Of a stretch of 64,000 bases of DNA, positions 20,232 through 30,382 are shown one piece after another. The notes beneath the pieces were generated by a model. That model did no database searches. It had not been told where the DNA came from and was given only the letters and a program-made list of their open reading frames with translations. The stretch comes from Hydrogenophilales bacterium (GTDB taxonomy: Bacteria > Pseudomonadota > Gammaproteobacteria > Burkholderiales > Thiobacillaceae): contig JADJCP010000004.1 of NCBI GenBank assembly GCA_016703155.1, forward strand, positions 186,001-250,000. The letters run 5' to 3'. How positions within the stretch are numbered: the stretch's first letter is position 1; each line of letters begins with the position of its first letter. The position numbers and the translations under genes were made by a program.

Positions 20232-21753
20232 ATGACCGCCGCCACACCGCCCGTTGCCCCCGTCCCCGCGTCGGAACCCGACACCGACCCGGACGCCGAG
20301 GGGCTGGACGTGGTCAGCCGTGCCCTGGCCAGCCAGGACCCGCTGACCACACCGCTTTCCACTCTGGTGCGTCGGGCGCCGGTGACCTGTCTGGCGGACG
20401 AGCCGGTGCATGTCGCCCTGGGGCGCATGCGTGACCAGAACGTCGGTTCCATCCTGGTCGTCGACCCGGCCGGTGCGGCGGTCGGCATGTTCACCCTCAA
20501 GGACTTGCGCGACCGCGTCGCGGTCGGTTCGTGCGATACGCAGCAGCCGATGAGCCGGGTGATGACCCCGAACCCGTTCTCGCTGGAGGACGAACTGCCG
20601 TCCTTCGAGGCCGCCCTGGCGATGGCCAAGCGTTCCATCCATCACGTCGTCATCACCCGCCAGGGGGTGGTGCAGGGCGTGATTTCGGAAAAGGACCTGT
20701 TCGCCCTGCAGCAGGTGGGGGTGTCACGCATCGCCAGCAATCTGAGCGTCGCGGATAACCTGCCGACACTGCAACGTCTTGCCGAGGACACCCGGCGCCT
20801 GGCGCGCAATCTGATGGCCCAGGGCGTCGGCTCGGAGCCCCTGACCCGGCTGATCTCGGAGCTCAACGATCAACTCACGCAGCGCATCCTCGATCTGGCC
20901 TTTTCCGGGTCGGGACTCGAAGATGCCGACTGGTGCTGGCTGGCGCTGGGTTCGGAGGGACGTTTCGAGCAGACCCTGCTCACCGATCAGGACAACGGCT
21001 TGTTGTTCGTCGTGCCCGAGGGTGAAACCGCCGATGGAATGCGCGCCCGCTTTCTGCCGGTGGCGCAACGGACCAACGAATGGCTGGCCGCCTGCGGTTT
21101 CCCCCTGTGCAAGGGCGAGATCATGGCGATGAATCCGAAGTGGTGTCTGTCGCTGGAAGAATGGCAGGCCACCTTCGGTGAGTGGATTTTCCGGGGCGAC
21201 AAGCCGGTGCTGCTCAACGCCAGCATTTTTCGACTTCCGCGCCCTGGCTGGCGACGCCCGTCTGGTGACCCGTTTGCGCCAGTGGCTCACCGAGCGCATC
21301 AAGGAGAACCGGCTGTTCCTCAAGTCGATGGTCGTTAACGCCCTGGGCAACCGGCCGCCGCTGGGTCTGGTCCGCGACTTCGTGGTCGATGGCGAGGGCG
21401 ACGAGGCCAATACCGTTGACCTGAAGATCAATGGCGCCACCTTGTTCGTCGACGCCGCGCGCATTTTCGCCCTGGCGACCGGGGTCGAGGCCTCCGGTAC
21501 CGTCGCCCGGTTGCGTGCTTCAGGAGAAATCTGGCGCTTGTCGAAGGATGATGTCGAGGCCTGGGTGGAGGGTTTCCTGTTCATCCAGCAGGTGCGCTTG
21601 CGCCTGCACCAGAGCCAACTGGTGGCGGCCCGGCCCTTGAGCAACCGCCTCGACCCGGAGGAATTGTCGGTGGTCGACCGGCAGGCCTTGAAGACGGCAT
21701 TCCGCCAGGCCAAGCGCCTGCAAGGCAAGCTGGAGTCGTTTTTCCAGTTCTGA
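20232..21753 (+). CDS. CBS-domain / DUF294 putative nucleotidyltransferase (one frameshift)
   Basis: Domain order is a short N-terminus, two CBS motifs (residues about 45-170), a DUF294 nucleotidyltransferase-like domain with LALGSEGRFEQTLLTDQDNG (residues about 235-330), and the DUF294 C-terminal domain. Two Ts missing from a T-run at about 21229 shift the frame after NASIF; the rest (DFRALAGDARLVTRL to the end LESFFQF) continues to 21753, about 507 residues in all. It resembles the gene at 27291-29177 but lacks that protein's N-terminal cyclic-nucleotide domain. Such proteins usually neighbour ActP-type symporters, as here. Confidence 0.85.
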
Positions 21754-21772
21754 GTTCGGACAGGGCGTGTTG

Positions 21773-21805
21773 GCCCAAGCCATTAATCGAATCAATGGCT
21801 TGGGC
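21773..21805. terminator. Strong hairpin after the DUF294 gene
   Basis: Arms GCCCAAGCCATT and AATGGCTTGGGC (12 bp, perfect) with a 9-nt loop lie 20 bp after the stop. There is no following T-run, so it may act as an mRNA-end stabiliser or a factor-dependent terminator. Confidence 0.5.
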
Positions 21806-21968
21806 GCCAGATCGACTTAGCGCTCAAGCCAGGACGCCAATTCCCGAGTTCCCGGGTTTTTTGCTGCATCGCAAGAAATCATACTTGCTATTGGCTTAAT
21901 TAATACCTCTGTATCTGCTTATTCCCTATGCTGCGCGGGCTTTTTACCAAGCCTACTCTGGAGACCCT

Positions 21969-22286
21969 ATGTCCAAACAAGAAATGAACTGGGCGGCGAT
22001 CGATGCCGACCCGCGCTTCCAAGCGCTGCACAAGAAAAAGACCACCTTCCTCTGGGGTCTGATGATTTTCTCGGTGGTCTATTACTTCCTGCTGCCCATC
22101 GGCGCGGCCTATTACCAAGATCTGTTCAAGATCAAGGTCTGGGGCCCGGTGAACGTCGGCATCGTCTTCGCCCTGTCCGAATTCGTGGTGGCCTGGACCA
22201 TCGCTGCCGTTTACGCCAAGCGTGCGAACAAGGAGTTCGACACCATGGCCCAGGGCATCATCGACGATGCCCACAACATGAAATAA
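21969..22286 (+). CDS. DUF485 membrane protein (symporter partner)
   Basis: The 105-residue protein has two transmembrane helices (LWGLMIFSVVYYFLLPIGAA and VGIVFALSEFVVAWTIAAVY) and the DUF485 pattern beginning DPRFQALHKKKTTF. This family, which includes E. coli YjcH, is almost always encoded immediately upstream of the acetate permease ActP; a role in its assembly or function is presumed. It lies 10 bp before the actP-like gene. Confidence 0.9.
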   Translation: MSKQEMNWAAIDADPRFQALHKKKTTFLWGLMIFSVVYYFLLPIGAAYYQDLFKIKVWGPVNVGIVFALSEFVVAWTIAAVYAKRANKEFDTMAQGIIDDAHNMK

Positions 22287-22296
22287 GGACGACGCC

Positions 22297-24372
22297 ATGA
22301 ACTTGAAACTGATTGCAGGCGCCGTTGCCCTCGCCATGGGCAGTTCCCTCGCTTTCGCCAGTGCCGGCGCGGTGGCCGACGAATTCAAATGGATGACCTT
22401 CATGGTGTTCGGCGCGATCATCGCCGTGACCATGTACATCACCTTCTGGGCCGCCCGGCAGACGCACTCCACCTCGGAGTTCTACGCCGCCGGCCGCTCG
22501 GTGACCGGTGTCCAGAACGGCTGGGCCATCGCCGGCGACTATCTGTCCGCCGCCTCCTTCCTGGGCATCGCCGGCCTGATCTCCATCTACGGCTACGACG
22601 GCTTCATGTACTCGGTGGGCTGGCTGGTGGCCTACATCACCGTGTTGCTGGTGATCGCCGAGCCCTGCCGCAACATCGGCAAGTACACCCTGGGCGACAT
22701 TCTGGCCTTCCGTAACAACCCGAAGGCCTCGAAGACCGTCGCCGCCTTGTCGACGATTACCGTGTCGACCTTCTACCTGACCGCGCAGATGGTCGGCGGC
22801 GGCGTGCTGATCAAGACGCTGATCGGCATCGACTACCACATCTCGGTGATCGGCGTCGGTATCCTGATGCTGGCGTATGTCGTGTTCGGCATGAAGGCGA
22901 CCACCTGGGTGCAGATCGTCAAGGCCGTGCTGCTGGTGACCGCGTCCATCCTGCTGGTACTGATCACCTGGGGCCAGTACGGCTTCAGCCTGCCGGGCTT
23001 CCTGCAAGCCGCCGTCGACAACCCGGGCATCCAGAAACAGGTGGCCAAGCTGATCGGCGACGCCGCGACCAACATGACGCCGCAGGAACTTGGCCAGCGC
23101 TTCCTGGAGCCGGGCCTGTTCCTGAAGAACCCGATCGACCAGATCTCCCTGGGTATGGCCCTGGTGCTGGGTACCGCCGGCATGCCGCACATCCTGATGC
23201 GTTTCTTTACCGTACCGACGGCGCAGGATGCTCGCAAATCGGTCATCTGGGCCATGGGCATCATCGGCGGTTTCTACGTCCTGACCCTGTTCCTGGGCCT
23301 GGGCGCGGCCATGCACGTCGGTCCCGCCAACATCCTCGCGCTCGACAAGGGCGGCAACATGGCTGCGCCGCTGCTGGCGCAATTCGCCGGCGGTGGCGCC
23401 GATTCGGTGCTCGGCAACCTGTTCCTGGCCTTCGTCGCCGCCGTGGCCTTCGCCACGATCGTCGCCGTGGTGGCCGGTCTGGTGCTCGCTGCCGCATCCG
23501 CCATGGCGCACGACATCTACGTCGGTGTCATCAAGGGTGACCACGCTTCGCCGCAGGAGCAGGTGATCGCCGCGCGCGTCTCATCGGTGATCGTCGGTAT
23601 CATGGCCATCTATGTCGGTATCGCTGCCGAAGGTCAGAACGTCGCCCACCTGGTGGCCCTGGCCTTCGCCGTGGCCGCGTCGTCGAACCTGCCCGCCGTG
23701 TTCCTGACCCTGTACTGGAAGCGCGCCAACACCTACGGCATCGTTGCCGGCATGCTGGTCGGTGCCATCACCGCCATCGGCCTGGTGATGATCTCCCCGA
23801 ACATGACCTATCCCAAGGCCGTGCTCAAGGACGCCAACAAGGTGCTGCAAGGCGAGCCGGCCCAGCCCGCCAAGGAAGCCACGCCGGCCAAGCCGGCGTC
23901 CAGCTTCATGTGCGAACTGTTCGCCATGGACGGTTGCGTCAAGTCCGAGCCGGCCAAGGCCGCCGCCCTGGAGAAACCGGCCAAGCCGGGCGCCGCCGAG
24001 AAGCTGGCCCAACTCGCCGAAAAAGTCGCTGGTCTGGAGGCTTCGCTGCCGACCCTGACCGATCCGGCTGCCCTGAAGACCGCGCAGGACGACATCGCCA
24101 AGGTCAAGAAGGACATCGTCGCGACCGAGAAGGCCAAGGCCAAGGCCGAGGGCGACCTGAAGAAATTCGAAGGTCAGACGACCAGCATGATGGGTCTCGA
24201 GAAGCCTTACTTCCTGCTCAAGAACCCCGGCCTGATCTCCATCCCGCTGGGCTTCCTGGTGGTCATCCTCGGTTCGCTGCTGTTCCGCGACAAGCGTTCC
24301 GAAGAGATGTGGGACGAACTCTATGTGCGCCAGAACACCGGCATTCACGCCGAGGGCGCGACAGCACACTAA
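22297..24372 (+). CDS. actP: ActP-type cation/acetate symporter with a long periplasmic-loop insert
   Basis: This 691-residue SSS-family symporter is close to E. coli ActP (549 residues) through motifs such as QNGWAIAGDYLSAASFLGI, YDGFMYSVGWLV, LTAQMVGGGVLIKTLIG and GTAGMPHILMRFFTV. It starts with a signal-like segment (MNLKLIAGAVALAMG). Unlike ActP, residues about 510-628 form a Pro/Ala/Lys-rich segment followed by a predicted coiled coil (EKLAQLAEKVAGLEASL, DIAKVKKDIVATEKAKAKAE), placed before the last helix GLISIPLGFLVVILGSL. By ActP topology this loop should be periplasmic. It would import acetate or a similar monocarboxylate with Na+ or H+. Confidence 0.88.
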   Translation: MNLKLIAGAVALAMGSSLAFASAGAVADEFKWMTFMVFGAIIAVTMYITFWAARQTHSTSEFYAAGRSVTGVQNGWAIAGDYLSAASFLGIAGLISIYGYDGFMYSVGWLVAYITVLLVIAEPCRNIGKYTLGDILAFRNNPKASKTVAALSTITVSTFYLTAQMVGGGVLIKTLIGIDYHISVIGVGILMLAYVVFGMKATTWVQIVKAVLLVTASILLVLITWGQYGFSLPGFLQAAVDNPGIQKQVAKLIGDAATNMTPQELGQRFLEPGLFLKNPIDQISLGMALVLGTAGMPHILMRFFTVPTAQDARKSVIWAMGIIGGFYVLTLFLGLGAAMHVGPANILALDKGGNMAAPLLAQFAGGGADSVLGNLFLAFVAAVAFATIVAVVAGLVLAAASAMAHDIYVGVIKGDHASPQEQVIAARVSSVIVGIMAIYVGIAAEGQNVAHLVALAFAVAASSNLPAVFLTLYWKRANTYGIVAGMLVGAITAIGLVMISPNMTYPKAVLKDANKVLQGEPAQPAKEATPAKPASSFMCELFAMDGCVKSEPAKAAALEKPAKPGAAEKLAQLAEKVAGLEASLPTLTDPAALKTAQDDIAKVKKDIVATEKAKAKAEGDLKKFEGQTTSMMGLEKPYFLLKNPGLISIPLGFLVVILGSLLFRDKRSEEMWDELYVRQNTGIHAEGATAH

Positions 24373-24419
24373 GCCCGGCGTCGCTCCAACCCGGTCGCCT
24401 CCTCGGAGGCGGCAAAGCG

Positions 24420-24449
24420 CCCCCCGGCTGGTCCGGGGGGTTTTCTTTT
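24420..24449 (+). terminator. Rho-independent terminator after actP
   Basis: Stem CCCCCC...GGGGGG (CCCCCCGG CTGGT CCGGGGGG) followed by TTTTCTTTT, 48 bp after the actP stop. Confidence 0.9.
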
Positions 24450-24497
24450 GGGCTGTAGCGGTTAACATCCAGATTCAGCCCGGATACCCCCAGCCGC

Positions 24498-27195
24498 ATG
24501 GTTCTCGCCGAAATCATCCAGTCGTTGCAATTCCTGCCCGAGGCGCCGGAGACGAGTCTGCTGTACATCGGTGTTTACAATCCCTTCTGGAGCCATCACG
24601 CTGGCGTCGGCGATCCCCGGTATTCTCGCCAGCGCGGTTGCCATCTGGGTCATCAGCCGCCCCAGGCAGCGTACGCTCCATTTTGTCGGCGGCAGCCTGC
24701 TGTTCGGCAGCGGCATCGGGGCGATGCACTACAGCGGTATGGCGGCGATGCGCCTCGATGGTCTGCTGCGTTACGATCCGACGCTGTTCGGCCTGTCCAT
24801 TCTGGTCGCCGTGATCCTGGCCTACCTCGCGCTCTGGGTGCGCTATGGCCTGCGCTATTGGCGTGCGAACCGGCTATCGATGCCAGTCAGCGCCACCGTC
24901 ATGGGCTGCGCCGTGGCGGGCATGCACTACACCGCCATGGCCGCCGCCTATTTCATCAGCGATGGCTATCCGCGCGACCCGGGGGCGAGCCTGAGCCCGG
25001 CGCTGCTGGCCATCCTGGTCAGCACTTTTTCACTGATGCTGATCGGCCTGACCCTGGCGGCGACCCTGGCCGGGCGCAGCCTGAAGATGGCTGGTCAGTT
25101 GCGCGAAAGCGAGCACAAGGTCCGGCGCATTCTTGATTCCACCCAGGAAGGTTTTGTCCTGGTCGGCCCGGACAATCGCATCATGGAGATCAACGACGCC
25201 CTCTGCGTCATGATGGGCACGACGCATGACGAGGTCATCGGTCGCTCGATATTCGATTTCGTCGACACCACCAACCGGCCCATTCTGGCCGAACAGATCC
25301 AGAAACGTAGCGCGGGCGAGCGGCGAAGTTATGAACTGGAAATGTCGATGCCGCCGGGCCGCCGGGTGCCTTGCCTGGTCAACTCGACGCCGCTGCTCGA
25401 CAGCAGTGGCGCGGTGATCGGCTCCTTCGCCCTGATCACCGATCTCACCGGGCGCAGGAAGCAAGAGGCATACATGCGCCAGACCGTGGCGGTGTTCGAG
25501 AACACGGCGGAAGGTGTCATGATCACCGACAGGGAGGGTCGGCTACAGCTGGTCAATCCGGCATTCACCGAGATCACCGGGTATGCCGAAGAGGATGTCG
25601 TCGGCCGCACGCCGCAATTCCTTCAGTCGGGGCGTCATGACGAGACGTTCTATAAGCGTCTCTGGGCCGAGATCCAGAGCAGCGGGCACTGGCAGGGCGA
25701 AGTCTGGAACCGCCGCAAGAATGGCCAGGTCTACCCCGAGTGGTTGACCATCAGCGCCGTGCGCGATGCCGCCGGCAAGGTGCAGAGCTATGTTGGCGTG
25801 TTCTCGGATATCAGTCACATCAAGCGCTCCGAGGCGGAACTCGAACGTCTGGCGCATTACGACCCGCTCACCGATCTGCCGAACCGCACCCTCATGAACG
25901 TGCAGCTTTCCCTGGCCCTGGAGCGGGCCGCGCGCAATCAGAAAAAGATGGCGGTGATGGAGCTGGATCTGGATGGCTTCAAGACCGTCAACGACAGCCT
26001 GGGGCACCCGGCGGGCGATCTGCTGCTACAGATTATCGGCCAGCGTCTGCAGCGTATCTTGCGTAGCGAGGACGTGATCGCGCGCATGGGCGGCGACGAA
26101 TTCGCCATCATCATCGAAACGCCGCCGAGCGCGTCGCACCTGAGCCACATCGCCGAGAAGATCATTCAGTCGGTATCCGAACCGGTGGATCTGTACGGCC
26201 ATAGCGCGCTGGTTACCGCCAGCGTCGGTATCGCCATGTACCCTGACGATGGCGACGATGCCATCAGCCTGCTCAAGGCTGCGGATACCGCCATGTACGC
26301 CGGCAAGCAGGGCGGCCGCAACACCTTCCGGTTCCACGATTCCGGAATGGCCGAGGCGGCGCGCCTGCGCCTGCGCCTGGAGCAGGGGCTGCGCCGCGCC
26401 CTGGAGGATGGCCAACTCGAACTCTGGTATCAACCGCAGATCGATTTCAAAACGGGGCTGCTCATCGGCGCCGAGGCCTTGGTGCGCTGGCGCGACCCGC
26501 AACGTGGCCTGATTTCTCCCGTCGAGTTCGTGCCCGTCGCCGAAGAAACCGGACTGATCCTTCCCTTGGGCGAGTGGGTGCTGCTGGAGGCCTGCATGCA
26601 GGCCCACGCCTGGACCCAGGATGGCCTGTTCATGGGCAGCATCTCGGTGAACGTCTCCGGTCCGCAGATCGAGCGCGGCGATTTCGTCGGCACGGTGAGG
26701 CAGGCACTCGACAGCACCGGTATCGACCCAAACCTGCTCGAACTGGAGATCACCGAGTCCTTCCTGCTGCGCAATGCCGAACAGGCCATGGCGGTGGTCG
26801 AGCAACTCAGCGACCTGGGCATCCGTGTCGCCATCGACGATTTCGGTACCGGCTATTCGTCGCTTTCCTATTTGAAATACCTGAACGCCGACAAGCTCAA
26901 GATCGATCAGCGTTTCGTGCGCGATCTGCCCGACGACAAGGACGACGCCGCCATCGCCCGCGCCATCATCGCCCTGGGCCTGAGCCTGGGTTTCCAGGTG
27001 GTCGCCGAGGGCGTCGAAACCGAGGCTCAGGAGGCCTTCCTGAAGGGTGAGGGGTGCCATCAGGGGCAGGGCTATCTCTATGCCCGGCCCATGCCCGCCG
27101 ATGACTTCGAGCGCTGGATGCGCGAGCGGCGCATCGCCTCTGGCAAGATCGCCGTATCCGTGGATGCCGGGTTGCCTGGCCAGGCCCTGAAATAA
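24498..27195 (+). CDS. MHYT-PAS-PAS-GGDEF-EAL cyclic-di-GMP signalling protein (N-terminal frameshift)
   Basis: From about residue 30 there is a membrane sensor with two MHYT motifs (GAMHYSGMAAM and GMHYTAMAA), then two PAS domains (residues about 180-430), a GGDEF domain whose active site reads RMGGDEFA, and an EAL domain with EALVRW and DDFGTGYSSLSYLKYL. The diguanylate cyclase signature differs from GGDEF only by the preceding residue, and key EAL catalytic residues are present, so it could make or degrade c-di-GMP. The in-frame N-terminus starts at ATG 24498 (LLYIGVYNPFW) and slips near 24590 into the frame used downstream. MHYT sensors usually show three motifs; only two are visible, so a piece may be missing. 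Confidence 0.87.
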
Positions 27196-27290
27196 ATACC
27201 TGGGGTCGATCCCATTGCCGCCCCTGCACCGAACTGGGGCATCGTGATAAGTTATGGCCATTCGAAATCCGGACTCATATAGCCAACGCC

Positions 27291-29177
27291 ATGCCTCCAC
27301 CCAATGCCCTGATTGCCGCCACGGTCGATCACCTGACCCGTTTCGTCCCGTTCGACGCCATGTCGCAGGAACATCTGACCTGGCTCGCCGAGCGCCTCAA
27401 GCTGGACTACATCGCCAAGGGCGAGGTGGTCATGACGCCCAGCGAGGGCGAGGTGAAGCGCATGCTGATCATCAAGCAGGGCGTGATCATCGGCGAACAG
27501 GAAGACGGCGAGATCTGGATCGAGCTGCATGAAGGCGAGGCGTTTCCCATCGGCGCCTTGCTGTCGCGGCGTGCCGCGATCAGCGTCTTCCGGGCGCAGA
27601 CCGATGTCTTCGCCTACGACCTGCCCGCCGACGATTTCCGCGAACTGGTGCGCATGTCGGCGCCGTTCCAGGATTTCTGCACGCGGCGTCTGGCCTCGCT
27701 GCTGGAAAAGTCCCAGCGCGGCATGCAGGCGCGCTACGCCTCATCGGTGTCCGACCAGCAGTCGTTGCGCAGCACCCTGGGTTCGATCGTGCGCCGCAAC
27801 CCGGTTACCTGTACGCCCGAGACAGCGTTGCGCGACGCCCTGGAAACCATCCAGAACAACACCATCAGTTCCATCGTCGTGATCGAACCGGGGAATGTCC
27901 CGGTCGGCATCTTTACCGTGCGCGACCTGATCAGTCGCGTCATCCTGCCGGGCACCGATCTGGCCACGCCGATGCGCCGGATGATGACGCCCAACCCCGT
28001 CGCCCTGCCGTCGACGGCGCATGCCTTCGAGGCGGCCATGGTCATGGCAAAACATGGCTTCCGGCATGTCCTGGTGGCCGATGAGGGCAAGCTTACCGGC
28101 ATGATCTCGGAGAAGGATCTGTTCTCCCTGCAGCGCGTCGGCGTGACGCAGATCTCGGCGACTATACGCAGTGCCATGGCCATGGATACGTTGATCAAGT
28201 CCGGCGAGGACATTCGTCAACTGGGCCACAACATGATGGCCCAAGGCGTGGCCGCCGAGCAGTTGACGCAGATCCTGTCGACCCTGAACGACCTGCTGAC
28301 CCAGCGTGTCATCGAGCTGGAATGCGCCGCGACCAAGGCGTGCCGCTATGGTTTCTGCTGGTTGGCCTTTGGCTCCGAAGGTCGCCTGGAACAAACCCTG
28401 TCCACCGATCAGGACAACGGCATCATCTTTGTCGTTCCCGAGGGCGAAACGCCCGAACAGGTGCGCGCCGGCGTGCTGCCGCTTGCCGAGCGCATCAACC
28501 GCGCCCTGGATGCCTGCGGTTTCCCGCTCTGCAAGGGCGAGATCATGGCGATGAATCCGAAATGGTGCCTGTCCCTGGAGGAATGGAAGGCGACCTTCGG
28601 CCGCTGGCTCGACGCCGGCGACCCCGAGTCGCTGCTCAATGCCAGTATCTTCTTCGATTTCAGGCCGTTGCTCGGTCACGCGGAACTGGCCGAGGAACTC
28701 CAGACCTGGCTGCTGGCCAAGACCTCGACGACACCGAAGTTCCTGCACCAGATGGCCGCGAATGCGCTGCGCAATCGGCCGCCGCTGGGGCTGGTCCGCG
28801 ACTTTGTCGTCGAAGACGATGGTGAACACGCCAACACCCTGGACCTGAAGCTGAACGGCACCACGCCCTTCGTCGACGCTGCCCGCGTCTTCGCCCTGGC
28901 CACCGGTGTCGCCGCCACCGGCACGGCGGCGCGGCTGCGTGGCGCCGGGCCGAAACTGAACATCCAGAGCGCCGAGATCGAGGCCTGGCTGTCGTCGTTC
29001 TACTTCATCCAGATGCTGCGCCTGCGCGGCCAGCACGAAGAAAACGAGGCCGGCATGGCGATGGATAACCGCATCAATCCCGACCTGCTCAACGACCTCG
29101 ATCGGCGCATCCTCAAGGAGTCGTTCCGTCAGGCACGCAAGGTGCAGGCGCGCATGGCCATGGACTATCAGGTATGA
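27291..29177 (+). CDS. cNMP-binding / CBS / DUF294 signalling protein
   Basis: The intact 628-residue protein contains an N-terminal cyclic-nucleotide-binding-like domain (residues about 10-130), two CBS motifs (about 155-280), a DUF294 nucleotidyltransferase-like domain with LAFGSEGRLEQTLSTDQDNG and CKGEIMAMNPKWCLSLEEW (about 350-450), and a DUF294 C-terminal domain. It is a paralogue of the 20232-21753 gene with an added sensor domain. It precedes a DnaQ-like exonuclease and the DUF4212/ActP-like pair, the standard neighbourhood of this family. No catalytic activity has been assigned with certainty to DUF294. Confidence 0.92.
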   Translation: MPPPNALIAATVDHLTRFVPFDAMSQEHLTWLAERLKLDYIAKGEVVMTPSEGEVKRMLIIKQGVIIGEQEDGEIWIELHEGEAFPIGALLSRRAAISVFRAQTDVFAYDLPADDFRELVRMSAPFQDFCTRRLASLLEKSQRGMQARYASSVSDQQSLRSTLGSIVRRNPVTCTPETALRDALETIQNNTISSIVVIEPGNVPVGIFTVRDLISRVILPGTDLATPMRRMMTPNPVALPSTAHAFEAAMVMAKHGFRHVLVADEGKLTGMISEKDLFSLQRVGVTQISATIRSAMAMDTLIKSGEDIRQLGHNMMAQGVAAEQLTQILSTLNDLLTQRVIELECAATKACRYGFCWLAFGSEGRLEQTLSTDQDNGIIFVVPEGETPEQVRAGVLPLAERINRALDACGFPLCKGEIMAMNPKWCLSLEEWKATFGRWLDAGDPESLLNASIFFDFRPLLGHAELAEELQTWLLAKTSTTPKFLHQMAANALRNRPPLGLVRDFVVEDDGEHANTLDLKLNGTTPFVDAARVFALATGVAATGTAARLRGAGPKLNIQSAEIEAWLSSFYFIQMLRLRGQHEENEAGMAMDNRINPDLLNDLDRRILKESFRQARKVQARMAMDYQV

Positions 29178-29217
29178 GCGGCGGACTTGGCGGGTTCAGC
29201 CGGACGGGAGCAGGCTG

Positions 29218-29922
29218 ATGGGTATCCTGTCCCGTCTGTTCCGGCGCGGCCCGACGCTGGATGCCGCCGCCGCCCAGCGCCTGGCCGGCTGGCGGGCGTT
29301 GGCGCCGTTGCCGCTGAACGAGCCTTTCGATGTCGGGCGCTACGTCGTCGTCGATGTCGAATCCACGGGCCTGGATTTGAATCGTGACCGTTTGATTGCC
29401 ATCGGCGCCGTGGTCGTCGAAGGCGGCAAGATCGTCCTGCGCGAGAGCTTCGAAATCGTCCTGCGCCAGGACAAGGTGAGCACCAAGGACAATATCCTCA
29501 TCCACGGCATCGGTGGCGAAGCCCAGCGCGAGGGCGTGGCGCCCGTCGAAGGCCTGCTCGATTTTCTGGAGTTCCTCGGCAAGATGCCGCTGGTGGCCTT
29601 TCATGTCACCTTCGACCAGACCATGATCCGGCGCGCTCTCGACGATTATCTCGGCCTTGATTTCAAGCATCCCTGGCTCGATCTGGCGTATGTGATGCCC
29701 GGCCTGTTGCCCGAGTATGCACGCCGCTACCGGGCGCTGGACGACTGGTCCGGGTATTTCCGGATCAGCAACTACGCGCGCCACTCGGCGCTGGCCGATG
29801 CCCTGGCGACGGCACAGCTCATGCTCGCGGCGCTCCCCCTGGCCGAAACGAAAAAATCGTTTACCTACAAAAACTTGCAGGATCTGGAGCAGGCGCAACG
29901 CTGGGTCAGCTGGAGCGGATAA
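29218..29922 (+). CDS. DnaQ-like 3'-5' exonuclease
   Basis: The 234-residue protein is a DEDDh exonuclease related to the DNA polymerase III epsilon subunit: VVDVESTGLD supplies Asp and Glu of motif I, FHVTFDQTMI motif II, and ARHSALADALAT motif III with His and Asp. It begins with about 50 extra residues not typical of DnaQ (GILSRLFRRGP onward). Its place between a DUF294 gene and a symporter operon recurs in other proteobacteria and suggests a role in that regulatory module, possibly nucleotide or RNA turnover, rather than replication proofreading. That role is inference. Confidence 0.9.
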   Translation: MGILSRLFRRGPTLDAAAAQRLAGWRALAPLPLNEPFDVGRYVVVDVESTGLDLNRDRLIAIGAVVVEGGKIVLRESFEIVLRQDKVSTKDNILIHGIGGEAQREGVAPVEGLLDFLEFLGKMPLVAFHVTFDQTMIRRALDDYLGLDFKHPWLDLAYVMPGLLPEYARRYRALDDWSGYFRISNYARHSALADALATAQLMLAALPLAETKKSFTYKNLQDLEQAQRWVSWSG

Positions 29923-29980
29923 ATATCAGTATGTGCTAATTTTGCATTGCACCAATGTCAAGGGCCGAGCCCTTCTTTAT

Positions 29981-30000
29981 TTCAATAGTGAGTATTGCAT
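29981..30000. promoter_or_regulatory. Palindrome-like operator candidate upstream of the DUF4212/ActP-like operon
   Basis: TTCAATAGTGAGTATTGCAT matches the site at 15973-15992 at 19 of 20 positions and keeps the CAATA...TATTG dyad. It lies about 120 bp upstream of the DUF4212 start codon at 30118. Confidence 0.5.
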
Positions 30001-30117
30001 GTTCTTTTGGCCGTTTCTTTTCGGCTATACTCGCGCAGCCCAAGCATCCAGCCGGCCACGGGCGTGGGGGAGAACCCGGCTGTCGCACCGCAACCCGCTT
30101 TACATGGAGGAGACGCC

Positions 30118-30381
30118 ATGCAGTTAACGGATAAGCACCGTGAGTATTGGAACAGGAATCTGCGGTTGACCGCGGTTCTCCTGGGTATCTGGTTCGTGGT
30201 GACGTTCGTCGTGATCTGGTTCGCCAAGGAACTCAACGACATCGTCATCGCCGGTTTTCCCTTCGCCTTCTACATGGGCGCGCAGGGGGCCTTGATCATC
30301 TACGTCCTCGTCATCTGGTTCTACGCCCGGCGCATGAATCAGCTCGACCTGGAGTACGGCGTCCACGAAGGGGAGGACTGA
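30118..30381 (+). CDS. DUF4212 protein, small subunit of a Na+/solute symporter
   Basis: The 87-residue protein has two transmembrane helices (LLGIWFVVTFVVIWFA and AQGALIIYVLVIWFYARRM). The family start pattern HREYWNRNLRL and the strong GGAGGAGA ribosome site fix the ATG at 30118, although an open frame runs further upstream. DUF4212 proteins are encoded directly before VC_2705-type symporters; here the gap to the next gene is a single base. Confidence 0.92.
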   Translation: MQLTDKHREYWNRNLRLTAVLLGIWFVVTFVVIWFAKELNDIVIAGFPFAFYMGAQGALIIYVLVIWFYARRMNQLDLEYGVHEGED

Positions 30382-30382
30382 C

